Notes: generated from the letters alone by a model not told the origin. DNA of 64,000 bases from Opitutaceae bacterium (GCA_002713695.1 PAUB01000019.1:41691-105690); one strand, 5' to 3'; positions 33,165 to 43,518 are shown, numbered from the stretch's first letter. A program made the numbers and translations.

Positions 33165-34442
33165 TCAGAGCTCTTTAATCGCTTCGGCGAATATCTCACA
33201 GGCTCGATCAATCGCCGCTCCGCTGTGAGCCGTGCTCAGAAATCCGGCCTCAAACGCACTGGGTGCAAGATAGATACCTTTGCTCAGACAGCTGTGGAAA
33301 AACTTCTTGAAGGTCTCCGCGTTTCCTTGAAGCGCAGTCGTGTAATCACGCACGGGATTTTCGTTGAAGAAAATACTGAACATCGCGCCACGCTGCGGCA
33401 CTTGAACGGCTAATCCTTTGGCTTGCGCCGCAGCAGCCACGGCATCGCGTAATTGCGCACCCAGTTGGTCGAGCTGCGAATACGGATCGAGATCCTCCAA
33501 CAGCTTCAAAGAGGCAATCCCAGCCGCCATCGCCAGTGGGTTTCCACTCAACGTGCCTGCTTGATAAACAGGACCATCCGGCGCGAGGTAATCCATGATC
33601 TCGGCTCGCCCGCCAAACGCACCGACCGGCAAACCGCCACCGATGATTTTCCCGAGCGTCGTCAGATCAGGAGTGATAGTCTCGATCTCTTGCACGCCAC
33701 CTTTGGCTAAACGGAATCCCGTCATCACCTCATCAAAAATTAGCACGCTTCCATGCTTGGCCGTGATCTCCCGTAGGTAGCTGAGATAACCCGCATCAGG
33801 CATGATGAAACCAACATTGCCGCAATAGGGCTCGATAATCACACCCGCGATTTGATCAGGATTCGCGGCAAACGCCGCTTCGAGTGCCGCGCAATCATTA
33901 TAGGCCACCACCACAGTTTCCTGCGCAAACGCCGCCGGCACCCCCGCACTGTCGGGGTTGCCATGCGTAAGAGCGCCGGAGCCCGCTTTGATTAAAAGCG
34001 AATCACTGTGGCCGTGGTAACATCCCGAAAATTTGATGATCTTATCGCGCTTCGTGTAGCCGCGAGCCAAGCGAATTGCCGACATCGTCGCTTCTGTGCC
34101 GCTGTTGCACATGCGCAGTTTTTGAATGGAAGGAAAGAACTTCACGATCAGCTCCGCCATCTCGACTTCGTAAGGATTGGGCGTGCCAAACGAAGTGCCA
34201 TGTTCCAGTGCTTCGCTGATCGCCGCTTTGATCACCGGATGGTTGTGCCCGTGAATCGCCGGGCCCCACGTGCAGACAAAATCAATCAACTCATGATCAT
34301 CCGCGGTCGTCAGAGTAGCGCCCTGCGCCGACTTCACAAAGAAGGGTGAACCGCCCACCGAGCGAAACGCCCGCACCGGAGAATTAACGCCACCAGGAAT
34401 GAGCCGCTTAGCGCGCTCGAATAGATTTTCAGAATTGGTCAT
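33165..34442 (-). CDS. hemL: Glutamate-1-semialdehyde 2,1-aminomutase
   Basis: A 425-residue PLP enzyme making 5-aminolevulinate for the C5 haem pathway. Key pieces are [19 protein letters not shown], the substrate segment [29 protein letters not shown], the Lys in [17 protein letters not shown] and [14 protein letters not shown]. It starts 21 bases after the neighbouring nadE stop on the same strand, probably one transcript. Confidence 0.95.
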   Translation of the reverse strand: MTNSENLFERAKRLIPGGVNSPVRAFRSVGGSPFFVKSAQGATLTTADDHELIDFVCTWGPAIHGHNHPVIKAAISEALEHGTSFGTPNPYEVEMAELIVKFFPSIQKLRMCNSGTEATMSAIRLARGYTKRDKIIKFSGCYHGHSDSLLIKAGSGALTHGNPDSAGVPAAFAQETVVVAYNDCAALEAAFAANPDQIAGVIIEPYCGNVGFIMPDAGYLSYLREITAKHGSVLIFDEVMTGFRLAKGGVQEIETITPDLTTLGKIIGGGLPVGAFGGRAEIMDYLAPDGPVYQAGTLSGNPLAMAAGIASLKLLEDLDPYSQLDQLGAQLRDAVAAAAQAKGLAVQVPQRGAMFSIFFNENPVRDYTTALQGNAETFKKFFHSCLSKGIYLAPSAFEAGFLSTAHSGAAIDRACEIFAEAIKEL

Positions 34443-34463
34443 GTCTTATAAATAGTGTGTCAC

Positions 34464-36107
34464 TCAGCTCACGTATTTTTGCACGATGGGGATGCGGCGA
34501 CCGACGCCGAAGGCGAGGGGAGTGATCTTCAAACCGGGGGCGGCTTGTTTACGTTTGTATTCGTTGAGGTCTACTTTGCGCACGATGTCCTTAACGACAT
34601 CCTCAGGATATCCCTTCGCAACCAGATCGCTCGTGGACAGGCCTTCCTCCACATAACCGCGTAGGATTCCGTCGAGTTGATCGTAGGGCGGCAAACTATC
34701 CTGATCTTCCTGCCCGGGGCGCAACTCCGCGCTCGGTGGTTTCTCAATCGTGTTCACCGGAATGATCTCACGTTCACGATTAATCCATCGGGCCAGATCA
34801 TAAGCCTGCGTTTTAAACACATCGCTGATCACCGCGAGACCGCCGCACATATCGCCGTAGAGCGTGCAATAGCCGACCGCGATCTCACTCTTGTTGCCGG
34901 TCGTGAGCAGGATGGCGCCAAACTTATTCGACAGCGCCATCATTAGCACACCGCGAATACGCGCCTGCACGTTTTCCTCCGTCACATCGTCATCGAGACC
35001 GGCAAAGATCGGCGCGAGTGAGGCATCGCAAGCTGCGACCGCATCGGCGATGGCGATAGTCTCAAAACGAATCCCTAAATTCTCCGCCAAGATCCCCGCA
35101 TCGTCTTTGGAATGTTCCGATGAGATGGAAGAGGGCAGAGAAACGCCGATCAGATTTTTAGCTCCGAAGGCTTCTTTCGCGATCACCGCGACCAACGCCG
35201 AATCGATGCCACCGGAGAGTGCGATCAAAGCACTTTTAAATCCGCACTTTTGCGCGTAATCCCGCAGCCCAAGCACAAGCGCATCGTGAATATCCTTCAT
35301 GTCCTCCTGTTCAAAACTCGCGTGAATGACCGGCTGCTTCTCTGCCGTATCGACGACTCGAAACTCTTCGGCAAATGACGACAGTCCAGCTGTGATGAAT
35401 CCCTCGCTATCCGTCACGAGACTGCGCCCATCAAAGACTAACTCATCGTTGCCACCGATCGCGTTGACATAAACGACAGGACAACCGAGCGATTTCGCAG
35501 CTTCGGTCACCAGCGATTGGCGCGCCTTGTTCTTGCCGTGATGCCATGGGCTCGCGGAGAGGTTGACCATCAAATCGCAATTTTCTGACGCGAGCTGCTT
35601 GAGTGGATCCAGACCGCGATAGAGGCGCCGCGTGTTGATCATCGGATGCGTCCAGATATCCTCGCAAATCGTGATGCCGATTCGTTGGCCAGCGTGCTCG
35701 ACCACCGTCACCGTAGTGGCCGGTTCGAAGTAACGATCCTCGTCGAACACATCGTAAGTCGGCAGCAGGCATTTGCGGGCCGTAGCCTTGATTTGGCCGT
35801 TTACGCAAAACACCGCGGCGTTGTAACAATGCCGACCGTGTTCATCGGTGTTGGCGACCACGGTGCCGATCAACGTCGGCACATCTTTAATCGATTTCAG
35901 AATCTCATTCACCGACTCCTCGGTATGGCTCACGAAGCGGCGCTTAAACAGCAGGTCGCGGGGCGGGTAACCACATGTCGCCAATTCGGGAAACACGACC
36001 AATTCGGCACCTTGCTCGACGAGCGTCTCGTAAGCAGCGATAATTTTCAGGCGGTTTCCCGCGAGATCTCCGACAATGGTATTTAATTGAGCAAGGCCGA
36101 TACGCAT
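34464..36107 (-). CDS. nadE: Glutamine-dependent NAD+ synthetase
   Basis: A 547-residue bifunctional enzyme read from ATG 36107 ([13 protein letters not shown]). The N-terminal nitrilase-like glutaminase has its Glu ([11 protein letters not shown]), Lys (RKCLLPTYD) and Cys (ICEDIW). The C-terminal ATP-PPase synthetase has [15 protein letters not shown] and [13 protein letters not shown]. It amidates deamido-NAD to NAD. The frame upstream of 36107 is not family-like. Adjacent hemL is transcribed with it. Confidence 0.95.
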   Translation of the reverse strand: MRIGLAQLNTIVGDLAGNRLKIIAAYETLVEQGAELVVFPELATCGYPPRDLLFKRRFVSHTEESVNEILKSIKDVPTLIGTVVANTDEHGRHCYNAAVFCVNGQIKATARKCLLPTYDVFDEDRYFEPATTVTVVEHAGQRIGITICEDIWTHPMINTRRLYRGLDPLKQLASENCDLMVNLSASPWHHGKNKARQSLVTEAAKSLGCPVVYVNAIGGNDELVFDGRSLVTDSEGFITAGLSSFAEEFRVVDTAEKQPVIHASFEQEDMKDIHDALVLGLRDYAQKCGFKSALIALSGGIDSALVAVIAKEAFGAKNLIGVSLPSSISSEHSKDDAGILAENLGIRFETIAIADAVAACDASLAPIFAGLDDDVTEENVQARIRGVLMMALSNKFGAILLTTGNKSEIAVGYCTLYGDMCGGLAVISDVFKTQAYDLARWINREREIIPVNTIEKPPSAELRPGQEDQDSLPPYDQLDGILRGYVEEGLSTSDLVAKGYPEDVVKDIVRKVDLNEYKRKQAAPGLKITPLAFGVGRRIPIVQKYVS

Positions 36108-36197
36108 AATGAAAAGGTTACCAATGGAAGGATTTCCGCAACCTGACAACTCACAAGGCTTGCCCTTCTGTTCTGCGGCGAAGTTTCTAATAATCAC

Positions 36198-36782
36198 ATG
36201 AACAGGATTCCGCCTACTTTGATCCTCGCCTCGGCCTCGCCGCGTCGGAAGGAATTACTCGGCCAGCTGGGAATCGCTTTTCAGACCATCACCGCTGATG
36301 TGGTCGAACACGAGGATCCCACGACTGATCCACGCGAGATGGTCTCACACAATGCCGCGCTAAAGGCTGATCGGATCGCTGAACGTCACCCCGAAGCCTT
36401 CGTGCTCGGAGTGGATACGACGGTGTTCATCGACGGAATTACTCTCAACAAACCTGCCGATGGCCAGGAGGCGCGAGCCATGTTGCGACAACTCAGCGGA
36501 CGCACCCACACGGTGTTCACCGGGCTCGCGCTTCGTCAAAAGTCCTCTAATTTGCGAATCGACGAGGGTGTCGCGAGCCAGGTCACGTTCAAGACACTGA
36601 GCGAAGAGATTATTGAGACCTACCTCTCAAAAGTTCACACCCTCGATAAAGCTGGCGGCTACGCGATTCAGGAGGAGGGAGAGCTGATCATCGAGCGTCA
36701 GGAAGGTCCACTTTCAAATATTATCGGGCTTCCTCTCGATGAAACGAAACAAATTTTGACGCGAGCGGGTCTCCTGCTCTGA
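36198..36782 (+). CDS. maf: Maf-family nucleotide pyrophosphatase
   Basis: A 194-residue NTP/dTTP/UTP pyrophosphatase that clears non-canonical or surplus nucleotides. [17 protein letters not shown] (phosphate loop), [18 protein letters not shown] and DKAGGYAIQ are diagnostic. Divergent from nadE with 90 bases between starts. It is followed 19 bases later by the TonB-like gene. Confidence 0.95.
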   Translation: MNRIPPTLILASASPRRKELLGQLGIAFQTITADVVEHEDPTTDPREMVSHNAALKADRIAERHPEAFVLGVDTTVFIDGITLNKPADGQEARAMLRQLSGRTHTVFTGLALRQKSSNLRIDEGVASQVTFKTLSEEIIETYLSKVHTLDKAGGYAIQEEGELIIERQEGPLSNIIGLPLDETKQILTRAGLLL

Positions 36783-36801
36783 CTCTCCAGAGTCTCGATT
36801 A

Positions 36802-37923
36802 ATGACTTCTCTCCGCGAACCACCTAAAAAGCCCCGGACTTCGCCTGTTCCTATCCCGGGAATGGCCGCGAAATCCAAGAACAGCTCGGTGCAAATTGGA
36901 TTGGTCGGAACAATTCTGGTTCACGTGCTGATCTTACTGATTGGCCCGTATCTGTTACGCTTGGAGCATGGCGGTGTTCCCGTGCCACTGGAGCAGCAAT
37001 CCGATCCTTTCGAAATCGAGCTCGGTCCCGAGCTTAGCGAGGAGGAAAAGCTCCAAGAACCTGATCCTTTTAAATTCGTAGAGACCAATCCGGATGCACC
37101 CGACAACGCGCCTGACAGCACCGATGCGTTCAGCGATCGCAATCAGCAAGTCGCGCAAGAAGAAGAGTCCGAAGATATGTCCGGGGATCGACCGGTTTTA
37201 GAGGGGCAGACTAAGATCGAATCAGAGCGAATCGTCTCTGGCCAACTCGCGCCCATCATTCCTCCTGCACCCAGCGCTCCGGAAATCTCGGAAGAAGATC
37301 CGACAGATGCCGTCGAAGAATCCACCCAAGCCCAACTTGAGCAAATCCCGCTCTCCGGATTTGAAGATGATGCTAGTGAGGGGTCTGATGGCCTCGGCAC
37401 TAAGGCCACGCAATTGGCCGAAGGAAGTGCCGTAGTAGACGAATACGTCGAAGGCATCAAGGATGCACCCATCGTCGATGGGCCCACTAGTCCCACACCT
37501 CGAATCAACCCGAATGTTCCACGACCACGACCTTCGCTCCAAAAGCGCGCGCGACCAGCGATCTTCAGCCAGAGTAATGTTGGCACATCCAACATTGGAC
37601 CGATCGGTTTGGACGCGCGCTGGAGTAGCTATGGTCAGTATCTCCAAGAGCTGATTGAGACCGTGCAAATCCAATGGGATCGCATCCTGATCCAGAGCAA
37701 AGTTTACCCGAAATCCGGTAGTAAAGTTATCGTATCATTTATCCTCGATGATGAGGGTAACATCACCCGCATCCTTGGCGTCGATGGCTCCAGCAATGAT
37801 CTCGCCAAACAAAACTGTGTCAGCGCGATTGCCGATCGGGCTCCTTACGGAGAATGGACCGAAGATATGAAATCCGTGCTAGGCGAAGAGCAACAGATGA
37901 CATTTACATTTTACTACCAATGA
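36802..37923 (+). CDS. TonB/TolA-like energy transducer, acidic middle
   Basis: A 373-residue protein anchored by one N-terminal hydrophobic segment (VGTILVHVLILLIGPYLL, about 33-55), then a long acidic, proline-rich spacer (about 65-240; Glu/Asp/Pro/Gln), and a C-terminal TonB-like globular domain (about 285-373) with SKVIVSFILDDEGNITRILGVDGS. Such proteins carry proton-motive energy to the outer membrane. No ExbB or ExbD gene is adjacent. The rluA-type gene starts inside its stop (ATGA), which implies translational coupling. Confidence 0.75.
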   Translation: MTSLREPPKKPRTSPVPIPGMAAKSKNSSVQIGLVGTILVHVLILLIGPYLLRLEHGGVPVPLEQQSDPFEIELGPELSEEEKLQEPDPFKFVETNPDAPDNAPDSTDAFSDRNQQVAQEEESEDMSGDRPVLEGQTKIESERIVSGQLAPIIPPAPSAPEISEEDPTDAVEESTQAQLEQIPLSGFEDDASEGSDGLGTKATQLAEGSAVVDEYVEGIKDAPIVDGPTSPTPRINPNVPRPRPSLQKRARPAIFSQSNVGTSNIGPIGLDARWSSYGQYLQELIETVQIQWDRILIQSKVYPKSGSKVIVSFILDDEGNITRILGVDGSSNDLAKQNCVSAIADRAPYGEWTEDMKSVLGEEQQMTFTFYYQ

Positions 37924-38669
37924 GCGAATCAACGCATGACTTCCTTCGAAAACTTCCATTAGGGAGAGATGTCACTTTGCTTAATCATGATCCCCATGGT
38001 CTCGCGGCGTATTCGAAACCAGCCGGCGTCCTGTCGCATCCGAATATCCCTCAGGAGGAAAGCCGCTCCTTATTGACGTGTCCTTACTCGATCGATGATG
38101 AGTGCTTCCAGTGGACGGATTCTAAAGGCAAGGTGCACAAAATTTGGCTACTCAACCGTCTCGATTCGGCGACTTCGGGGGTTATTCTTGTCTGCGTAAA
38201 CGAAGAACTAGCCGATATCATACGTCTGCATTTTCGCCAAAAACGGGTGTGCAAAATTTATAATGCACTCGTCTTTGGGCACGCTCATCCGACCAAGCAG
38301 GTGTGGCGCGATCGACTGGTCGTGCAAAGAAAAGGCGGCCAGATCCGCACCTCCAGTCGCGGCAACATTCCTTCCGAATGCAAAATGAGAGTCCTGAAGC
38401 AGGGAACTGTGCACGCTCTATTGGAACTGGAGCCCACTACTGGCCGTAGCCATCAACTGCGAGTGCAGTGCAACAAGCGCCATTTTCCAATTGTCGGCGA
38501 CGCGACCTATGGCGATTTCTCCCGCAATCGCAGCTTCGCGAAAGAGCAGGGCAGCAAGCGACTGTTTCTTCATTCGCTAGAGACCTCGTTCGAATATACC
38601 TACAAGGGTAAGCGCAATCGCTTCAAAGCCACCGCGCCACTCCCAGATGGTTTCGGAATTCCCGCATGA
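37920..38669 (+). CDS. RluA-family pseudouridine synthase
   Basis: About 249 residues from ATG 37920 (ATGA overlap with the preceding stop). The catalytic Asp lies in LLNRLDSATSGVILVC, the counterpart of the HRLD motif, followed by KIYNALVFG and GRSHQLRVQCNKRHFPIVGDATYG. It isomerises uridine in rRNA or tRNA; the target cannot be told from sequence. No S4 domain is seen. It is just upstream of the aromatic leader and aroF. Confidence 0.88.
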   Translation: MSESTHDFLRKLPLGRDVTLLNHDPHGLAAYSKPAGVLSHPNIPQEESRSLLTCPYSIDDECFQWTDSKGKVHKIWLLNRLDSATSGVILVCVNEELADIIRLHFRQKRVCKIYNALVFGHAHPTKQVWRDRLVVQRKGGQIRTSSRGNIPSECKMRVLKQGTVHALLELEPTTGRSHQLRVQCNKRHFPIVGDATYGDFSRNRSFAKEQGSKRLFLHSLETSFEYTYKGKRNRFKATAPLPDGFGIPA

Positions 38670-38719
38670 GATCATTAGCGGGATTGACAAATCAAATACC
38701 GCCCTTCAGCTATTCGCCC

Positions 38720-38806
38720 GTGAATCGTTTCGCCGCTTATTATTTTAGCTTTGGTTTCTGGGCATATTTTGCTCCGAAACACCTAGGCGGCTGCCACGAC
38801 AACTAA
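38720..38806 (+). CDS. Aromatic-rich leader peptide of aroF
   Basis: A 28-codon frame from GTG 38720 to TAA 38804. Residues 4-17 read FAAYYFSFGFWAYF, so nine of fourteen are Phe (5), Tyr (3) or Trp (1); the rest is PKHLGGCHDN. An in-frame TTG at 38684 could give a 40-residue version. No strong Shine-Dalgarno site is visible. Its position, 82 bases before aroF with a terminator between, and the pairings recorded for 38732-38865, make a transcription-attenuation peptide the best reading. It is too short to be found by length-based gene callers. Confidence 0.7.
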   Translation: MNRFAAYYFSFGFWAYFAPKHLGGCHDN

Positions 38807-38865
38807 GCGTTTTATAATTCTCTATAATCGCAAAATGAGCCGCCCATTCTAGGGCGGCTTTTTTT
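38732..38865 (+). promoter_or_regulatory. Predicted ribosome-mediated attenuator of aroF
   Basis: Four segments pair in the classic manner. Segment 1 (38732-38739, GCCGCTTA) and segment 2 (38784-38791, TAGGCGGC) form 8 pairs with one G-U. Segment 2 (38786-38792, GGCGGCT) and segment 3 (38838-38844, AGCCGCC) form 7 pairs, the antiterminator. Segment 3 (38838-38845) and 4 (38852-38859) form the terminator. Segment 1 lies immediately before the two Tyr codons, so a ribosome stalled on aromatic codons would free segment 2. Confidence 0.65.
38838..38865 (+). terminator. Attenuator terminator before aroF
   Basis: A perfect 8-bp stem AGCCGCCC / GGGCGGCT with a six-base loop ATTCTA, then seven T (38859-38865). 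It lies 24 bases before the aroF start, so unless relieved it would cut off aroF transcription. Confidence 0.85.
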
Positions 38866-38888
38866 GTGTTTCTCAACCAAGACCCGAC

Positions 38889-39923
38889 ATGATCCTACCA
38901 AAACCAAATCGACTCAATCCCGAGCAAGTCGCCGAAATTACGGCGATCACCAAGGAATTCGGCTGCCACGTGCAGCCCATTATCGGAAAGGTGCGCACGA
39001 TCTACGCCATCGTCGGCGACGAGCGTGACGATCTCATGATCAATCGACTGGAGGGGCTCTCTTACGTTGAGCGGATAGATCGAATCCAATCACCATTCAA
39101 GCTAATGGATCGTCGATCCGATCTGGCCAACGGCCGGCTCACTATCGGTGGTGTCACCCTTGGTGAAGAACTCCTAATCATCGCGGGGCAGTGCACAATC
39201 GATCCGAAGAATCCCAATCTCTTCTACGAAACATCTCAAGCGGTCAAGGAAGCCGGAGCCCATGTGATTCGCGGCGGTGTCTGGAAACCACGCACCAATC
39301 CTTACAGTTTTCAGGGCGATCATAAATCGCTCGATATTTTGATGGAAGCCTCTCGTCGCACGGGGTTGCCAGTCGACACGGAAGTCATGGATGAGGAGCA
39401 CCTCAAGTTTGCGATCGATGCCGGAGTGGATATGTTACAAGTCGGTGCACGCAACGCGCTGAACTACTCGCTGCTCCGCGCGATCGGCAAAGCGATTGGC
39501 GATCGTCCGCAAACCTCCGTGCTCTTAAAGCGCAGTGTGCATATGGGGCCGATCAATGAGTTCATCTCCGCCGCTGAATACATCGCCGCCTTCGGCAATC
39601 CCAACATCATGCTGTGTCCACGCGGCACCACGCCGACGCTTGATGGATACCGCAACCATCCCGACGAGAGCGCCACGCCCTTGTTGAAAGAAAAAACCTG
39701 GGCTGCCGTCGTCGTGGATCCCTCGCATTCTGTCGGCAAAGCCGCCTACGTGCCCGCCGCGTCTCTGGCTGCAGTTGCTTATGGTGCAGACGGTCTCTGC
39801 ATCGAAAGTCACATTGCTCCAAGCAAGGGCATCGGCGACGATCCTAAGCAATCGATCACACCCGGAGTGCTCACCAAAGTAATCAAACAGGCCAAGCAGC
39901 TCTGGAAGATTCGCCGAGAATAA
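38889..39923 (+). CDS. aroF: 3-deoxy-7-phosphoheptulonate (DAHP) synthase
   Basis: A 344-residue DAHP synthase of the type with an N-terminal ferredoxin-like (ACT-like) domain (about 1-70, KVRTIYAIVGDERDDL), joining PEP and erythrose-4-P as the first step of aromatic amino acid synthesis. The catalytic barrel has AGQCTIDPKNP, HVIRGGVWKPRTNPYSFQG, DTEVMDEEHL, QVGARNALN, LLKRSVHMGP and VDPSHSVGKA. It is alone downstream of the attenuator. The ACT-like domain may also give feedback inhibition by Tyr. Confidence 0.95.
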   Translation: MILPKPNRLNPEQVAEITAITKEFGCHVQPIIGKVRTIYAIVGDERDDLMINRLEGLSYVERIDRIQSPFKLMDRRSDLANGRLTIGGVTLGEELLIIAGQCTIDPKNPNLFYETSQAVKEAGAHVIRGGVWKPRTNPYSFQGDHKSLDILMEASRRTGLPVDTEVMDEEHLKFAIDAGVDMLQVGARNALNYSLLRAIGKAIGDRPQTSVLLKRSVHMGPINEFISAAEYIAAFGNPNIMLCPRGTTPTLDGYRNHPDESATPLLKEKTWAAVVVDPSHSVGKAAYVPAASLAAVAYGADGLCIESHIAPSKGIGDDPKQSITPGVLTKVIKQAKQLWKIRRE

Positions 39924-39980
39924 TCAAATCGACCGAGCTCAATATTCAAGAGTTGACCCGGTCGATAGCCGGAACGGCCG

Positions 39981-40421
39981 CTACTTTCTGGTGAGCACGA
40001 CGTTAATGGCGGCCGCGTCGTCGCCGACCTCGGCATACTGGCCCTGCAGCTTCCCGTCAACGAGCCGGCCCTCGAACTTGCCATCATCGTCGACGATGAG
40101 GATATTGCCATTAACGCCGATGACGCCGTTCACGGTCTCCATTTGCGGCTGCTCGCCTTCCCGAGCGTATTCCTTGAAACCGGTGAAGCCCTGACCGGAT
40201 GCCTCCTCGATCACCACCGTCTGGTTCTCTCAGGTCACCGGTCGGCCATTCTCGTAACCCGCACCCGTCTGGCTCCACGTTCCTTTCAAGTCTTCGCCTT
40301 TGGGCACCTGACTCGATGAGCAGGATGTGGCGGTGATGATGACGACAGCAACCCCAGCAATGGCGAACGAACGGCTGAGGGTGGTTAATCGCTTTTTAAT
40401 CTGGGTAAATATGAAATTCAT
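39981..40421 (-). pseudogene. Lipocalin-like lipoprotein interrupted by an in-frame TGA
   Basis: The minus-strand frame from ATG 40421 gives an N-terminal lipoprotein signal (FAIAGVAVVIITATSCSSS, lipidated Cys) and LKGTWSQTGAGYENGRPVT, then a TGA at 40230-40232. The same frame continues at once with ENQTVVIEEASGQGFTGF and ends INVVLTRK, TAG at 39981. GTW ... VVIEE ... GFTGF is lipocalin-like. A Trp TGG to TGA change is the simplest explanation. Whole length would be about 146 residues. Confidence 0.7.
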
Positions 40422-40707
40422 TTATTCAAGGATTGGTTACGAATAAGTTTAGCGGCTGAAAAGCAATCTTGTCGTGTGGAATTACTTGACCTCGGCCATC
40501 ATATGAATGAGGGCCGGTGTTTGAGAAGATATATTGACCTATCCCCGTTTCCCTCATTTATGCGCAGAATAAGACGTCAAGATTCAAGAGTTGGCTCCCC
40601 CCATATCTGGCGGTCATAACCGGCCCTTTATTTACCAAGGATAAGCGAATGATTGATGCGGCCAAGTTGCTGGAAATTCCCTTAGCTGAGTAGAAGCGCA
40701 CAGAAAA

Positions 40708-43272
40708 TCACAGCAAACTCATCTGCGAATCATCAGTGGGTGTTACGGTGATCTTCTTCTTCGGTCGCGCTTTAGGCGTGGCCGAGGGGAATGTGACATC
40801 GGCATCAGCGCTTTCGAGCTTGGCGAGAATCGTTTTCGCGCGATCGATTACCGTGAGTGGTAGACCGGCCAAGCGTGCGACTTGAATGCCGTAGCTGCGA
40901 TCCGCCGCACCGGTAACCACGCGACGCACGAAGACGATCTCGTCGTTCCACTCTTTAACAGTGACGGAGAAATTGCGCAGGCGTGGCAGATACTTATCCA
41001 GCTGAGTAAGCTCCTGATAATGCGTGGCGAATAGCGTGCGCGGTCCGGCGTCTGCGTCGCCGTGTAAATGCTCAACTACCGCCCAGGCAATCGACAGGCC
41101 ATCGTAGGTCGATGTGCCGCGTCCAATCTCATCGAGAATGATCAGCGAGCGATCCGTCGCGTTGTTCAGAATATTGGCCGTCTCATTCATCTCGACCATG
41201 AAAGTGGAATTACCCCGCGCGAGATCGTCGCTGGCACCGACTCGAGAGAAGATACGATCGACCAATCCGATGCGGCATTGCTTCGCCGGCACCCAGCAGC
41301 CGACTTGCGCGAGCAGGCTGATCAGCGCGACTTGGCGGATGTAAGTCGATTTACCCGCCATGTTCGGACCCGTGATCAATCCGAGCTGCGCCTCGCTAGC
41401 GGAAAGTAGCGTGTCATTGGGAACGAAGGCCGAGCTCGTGCCACTGGCGGTATTGGCACCGGGTGCCTTCAGCATCTGCTCAACGACTGGGTGACGCCCC
41501 TCGCGGATTTCCAACGCATCGCTTTCGTCAATCTCAGGTTTCGTGTAATCCCATTCACGGGCCAACTCAGCCCACCCGGCTAGCACATCGAGTTCAGCGA
41601 GGGCCTTCGCTGTATTCGTTAAAGCTTCAGCATCGGCCAGAACTGCAGAGACAAGTGCGTTAAACAATTCCTGCTCGCGTATAAGAGAGTTTTCCTCGGC
41701 GTGAAGAATCTCTTTCTCCTTCGCCTTGAGATCTTCGGTTACGTAGCGCTCACCACCGACCGTCGTTTGACGCCGAGTGTAATCCCCGGGCACGAGGTGC
41801 AGATTCGCTTTGGTGACATCGATGTAATACCCGAAGTTATTCGTGTATTTAATCTTCAGGCTCTTGATGCCGGTGCGCTGTTGCTCGGCGCTCTCAAGTT
41901 CAGAGAGCCACGTCTTGTTATCGCGCATCAACAAACGCATGCGATCGAGTTCCGCATCGTGACCTTCGCGGATGTAATTCCCATCCGCTACATCCGCCGG
42001 CATTTCTTCGGCCAAACCGTTGCTGAGCAGATCGCGCAGATCGGGGAGATCGACGATGCGTTGGCTATATTCTTCGCCGAGCTTGCCGGAATATTCCGTC
42101 AACTCCTGTAAGAGTGCAGGGAGTTGGCCCAACGTATCGCGCACGCCACCGAGCTCGCGAGGATTGCGTAATCGATTCTGTAATCGACCGAGAATGCGTG
42201 GGATGTCGCGCACGTGGCCGAGGCCTTTGTGCAATTCGGCGAGGCGAGTGGGCTGCGAGAGTAATTCGCCGATCAAATTCTGCCGACGATGCACCTCGTC
42301 GAGATCCAAAGTAGGGGCCGACAACCAGCGCTCGAGTAGACGTGCGCCCGCCGCCGAAACAGTGCGGTTTATCGCCATGAGGAGTGAACCCTCACGCGTG
42401 CCACGGCTGGAAGCGAAGACCTCGAGATTTCGCAAGGTCGCCGGATCGAGGAGCAGGGTTTGCTCGCTGCGATATTCACGAAGTGCACGTAAGTTCTCTG
42501 GTTTCGCACAAAGGTTTTCCGTCGCGTAATAAACGAGGGCACCTGCCGAACCGAGCGCGGGATGATCTTGAGCGAGGCCGAATCCTTCGAGATTCAAAAC
42601 CCCGAGCGTATCCATCACCGTCTTCGCACCCGTCGCGGTTTCGAAATTGTAGGCGGGCACTTCCGTGCTCAGTCGTTCCTGGCAAAATTGGTGCAACTCA
42701 TGCAGCGACACCTCGTCGTGTGGAGCCGCATCCCAACGCGCCAATTCCTCCTCTGGCAGAATCAATTCCGCCGGATCGAGTGCCGTGAGCACGGGCAGCA
42801 GATCCTCGACGCGTTTCTCCGAAGCGAGCTGGAATTCCCCCGTCGAAAGATCGAGCCAAGCAGCATGCATACCGGTCTTAGTGACGCTGATTGCGCAGAG
42901 GTAGTGGTTGCGATCCGCATCGAGCTGATTGGCGGCGAGAGTCGTTCCGGGACTGAGGATTCGCGTGAGTGCGCGCTTAACGAGTTTCCCTTTTTGCGCG
43001 GCTTCCGTCTGATCGCAGATCGCTACTTTGCGTCCGGCGGCGAGCAGCTTGGTCATGTAATTATCCGCCGCATGAAAAGGGATCCCGGCCATCGGATAGT
43101 TTTGCCGTTTAGTGAGTGTAATTCCCAGCAGACGCGAGGCGGTGACCGCATCGTCGTAGAACAGCTCAAAGAAATCTCCAAGGCGGAAGAAAAGGAGAGT
43201 GTCCGGCGGCAATCCACGCTTCACCTCGAAGTATTGCTGCATCATCGGGGACAGTTTCTTCTCTTTCGTCAT
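40708..43272 (-). CDS. mutS: DNA mismatch repair protein MutS
   Basis: An 854-residue intact MutS. Domain I has LFFRLGDFFELFYDDA with the mismatch-stacking Phe and Glu; the lever domain includes RREL-like helices; the ATPase has GLITGPNMAGKSTYIRQ, the signature GRGTSTYDGLSIAWAVVEHL and DRSLIILDEIG. The tail ends DDSQMSLL. It recognises mismatches after replication. It stands alone on the minus strand; a 286-base gap downstream (40422-40707) holds no recognised feature. Confidence 0.97.
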   Translation of the reverse strand: MTKEKKLSPMMQQYFEVKRGLPPDTLLFFRLGDFFELFYDDAVTASRLLGITLTKRQNYPMAGIPFHAADNYMTKLLAAGRKVAICDQTEAAQKGKLVKRALTRILSPGTTLAANQLDADRNHYLCAISVTKTGMHAAWLDLSTGEFQLASEKRVEDLLPVLTALDPAELILPEEELARWDAAPHDEVSLHELHQFCQERLSTEVPAYNFETATGAKTVMDTLGVLNLEGFGLAQDHPALGSAGALVYYATENLCAKPENLRALREYRSEQTLLLDPATLRNLEVFASSRGTREGSLLMAINRTVSAAGARLLERWLSAPTLDLDEVHRRQNLIGELLSQPTRLAELHKGLGHVRDIPRILGRLQNRLRNPRELGGVRDTLGQLPALLQELTEYSGKLGEEYSQRIVDLPDLRDLLSNGLAEEMPADVADGNYIREGHDAELDRMRLLMRDNKTWLSELESAEQQRTGIKSLKIKYTNNFGYYIDVTKANLHLVPGDYTRRQTTVGGERYVTEDLKAKEKEILHAEENSLIREQELFNALVSAVLADAEALTNTAKALAELDVLAGWAELAREWDYTKPEIDESDALEIREGRHPVVEQMLKAPGANTASGTSSAFVPNDTLLSASEAQLGLITGPNMAGKSTYIRQVALISLLAQVGCWVPAKQCRIGLVDRIFSRVGASDDLARGNSTFMVEMNETANILNNATDRSLIILDEIGRGTSTYDGLSIAWAVVEHLHGDADAGPRTLFATHYQELTQLDKYLPRLRNFSVTVKEWNDEIVFVRRVVTGAADRSYGIQVARLAGLPLTVIDRAKTILAKLESADADVTFPSATPKARPKKKITVTPTDDSQMSLL

Positions 43273-43518
43273 GGACGTCCGAAACGCTCAGGGAAACACG
43301 CCTTCTCGCAAAGGAAAAAAGCGAAGTTAGATCATTCGCCCGAATCAATACCTCAGAATCTCCCGATCCCCTGATTTCAATTTCTCTACTCACCATCCAT
43401 CAATGATTATATGTCATCTATTAGTTGACATTTAAACTTGCGGCCAACTTTTGATTTTGAGAAGTCGAGGGGAACGATAACTTGCATCCATGTTGAGCGC
43501 GGATTGCTTGGAGTCTGC

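Noticed and set aside
40230..40232. TGA read as selenocysteine or recoded Trp
   Set aside because: No SECIS-like stem-loop is visible downstream and TGA is used as a normal stop for other genes in the window (for example tgt-mnmD).
39945..40590. 12-base repeat ATTCAAGAGTTG at two places flanking the broken lipoprotein
   Set aside because: Too short and not accompanied by element-like ends or target duplications; probably chance.
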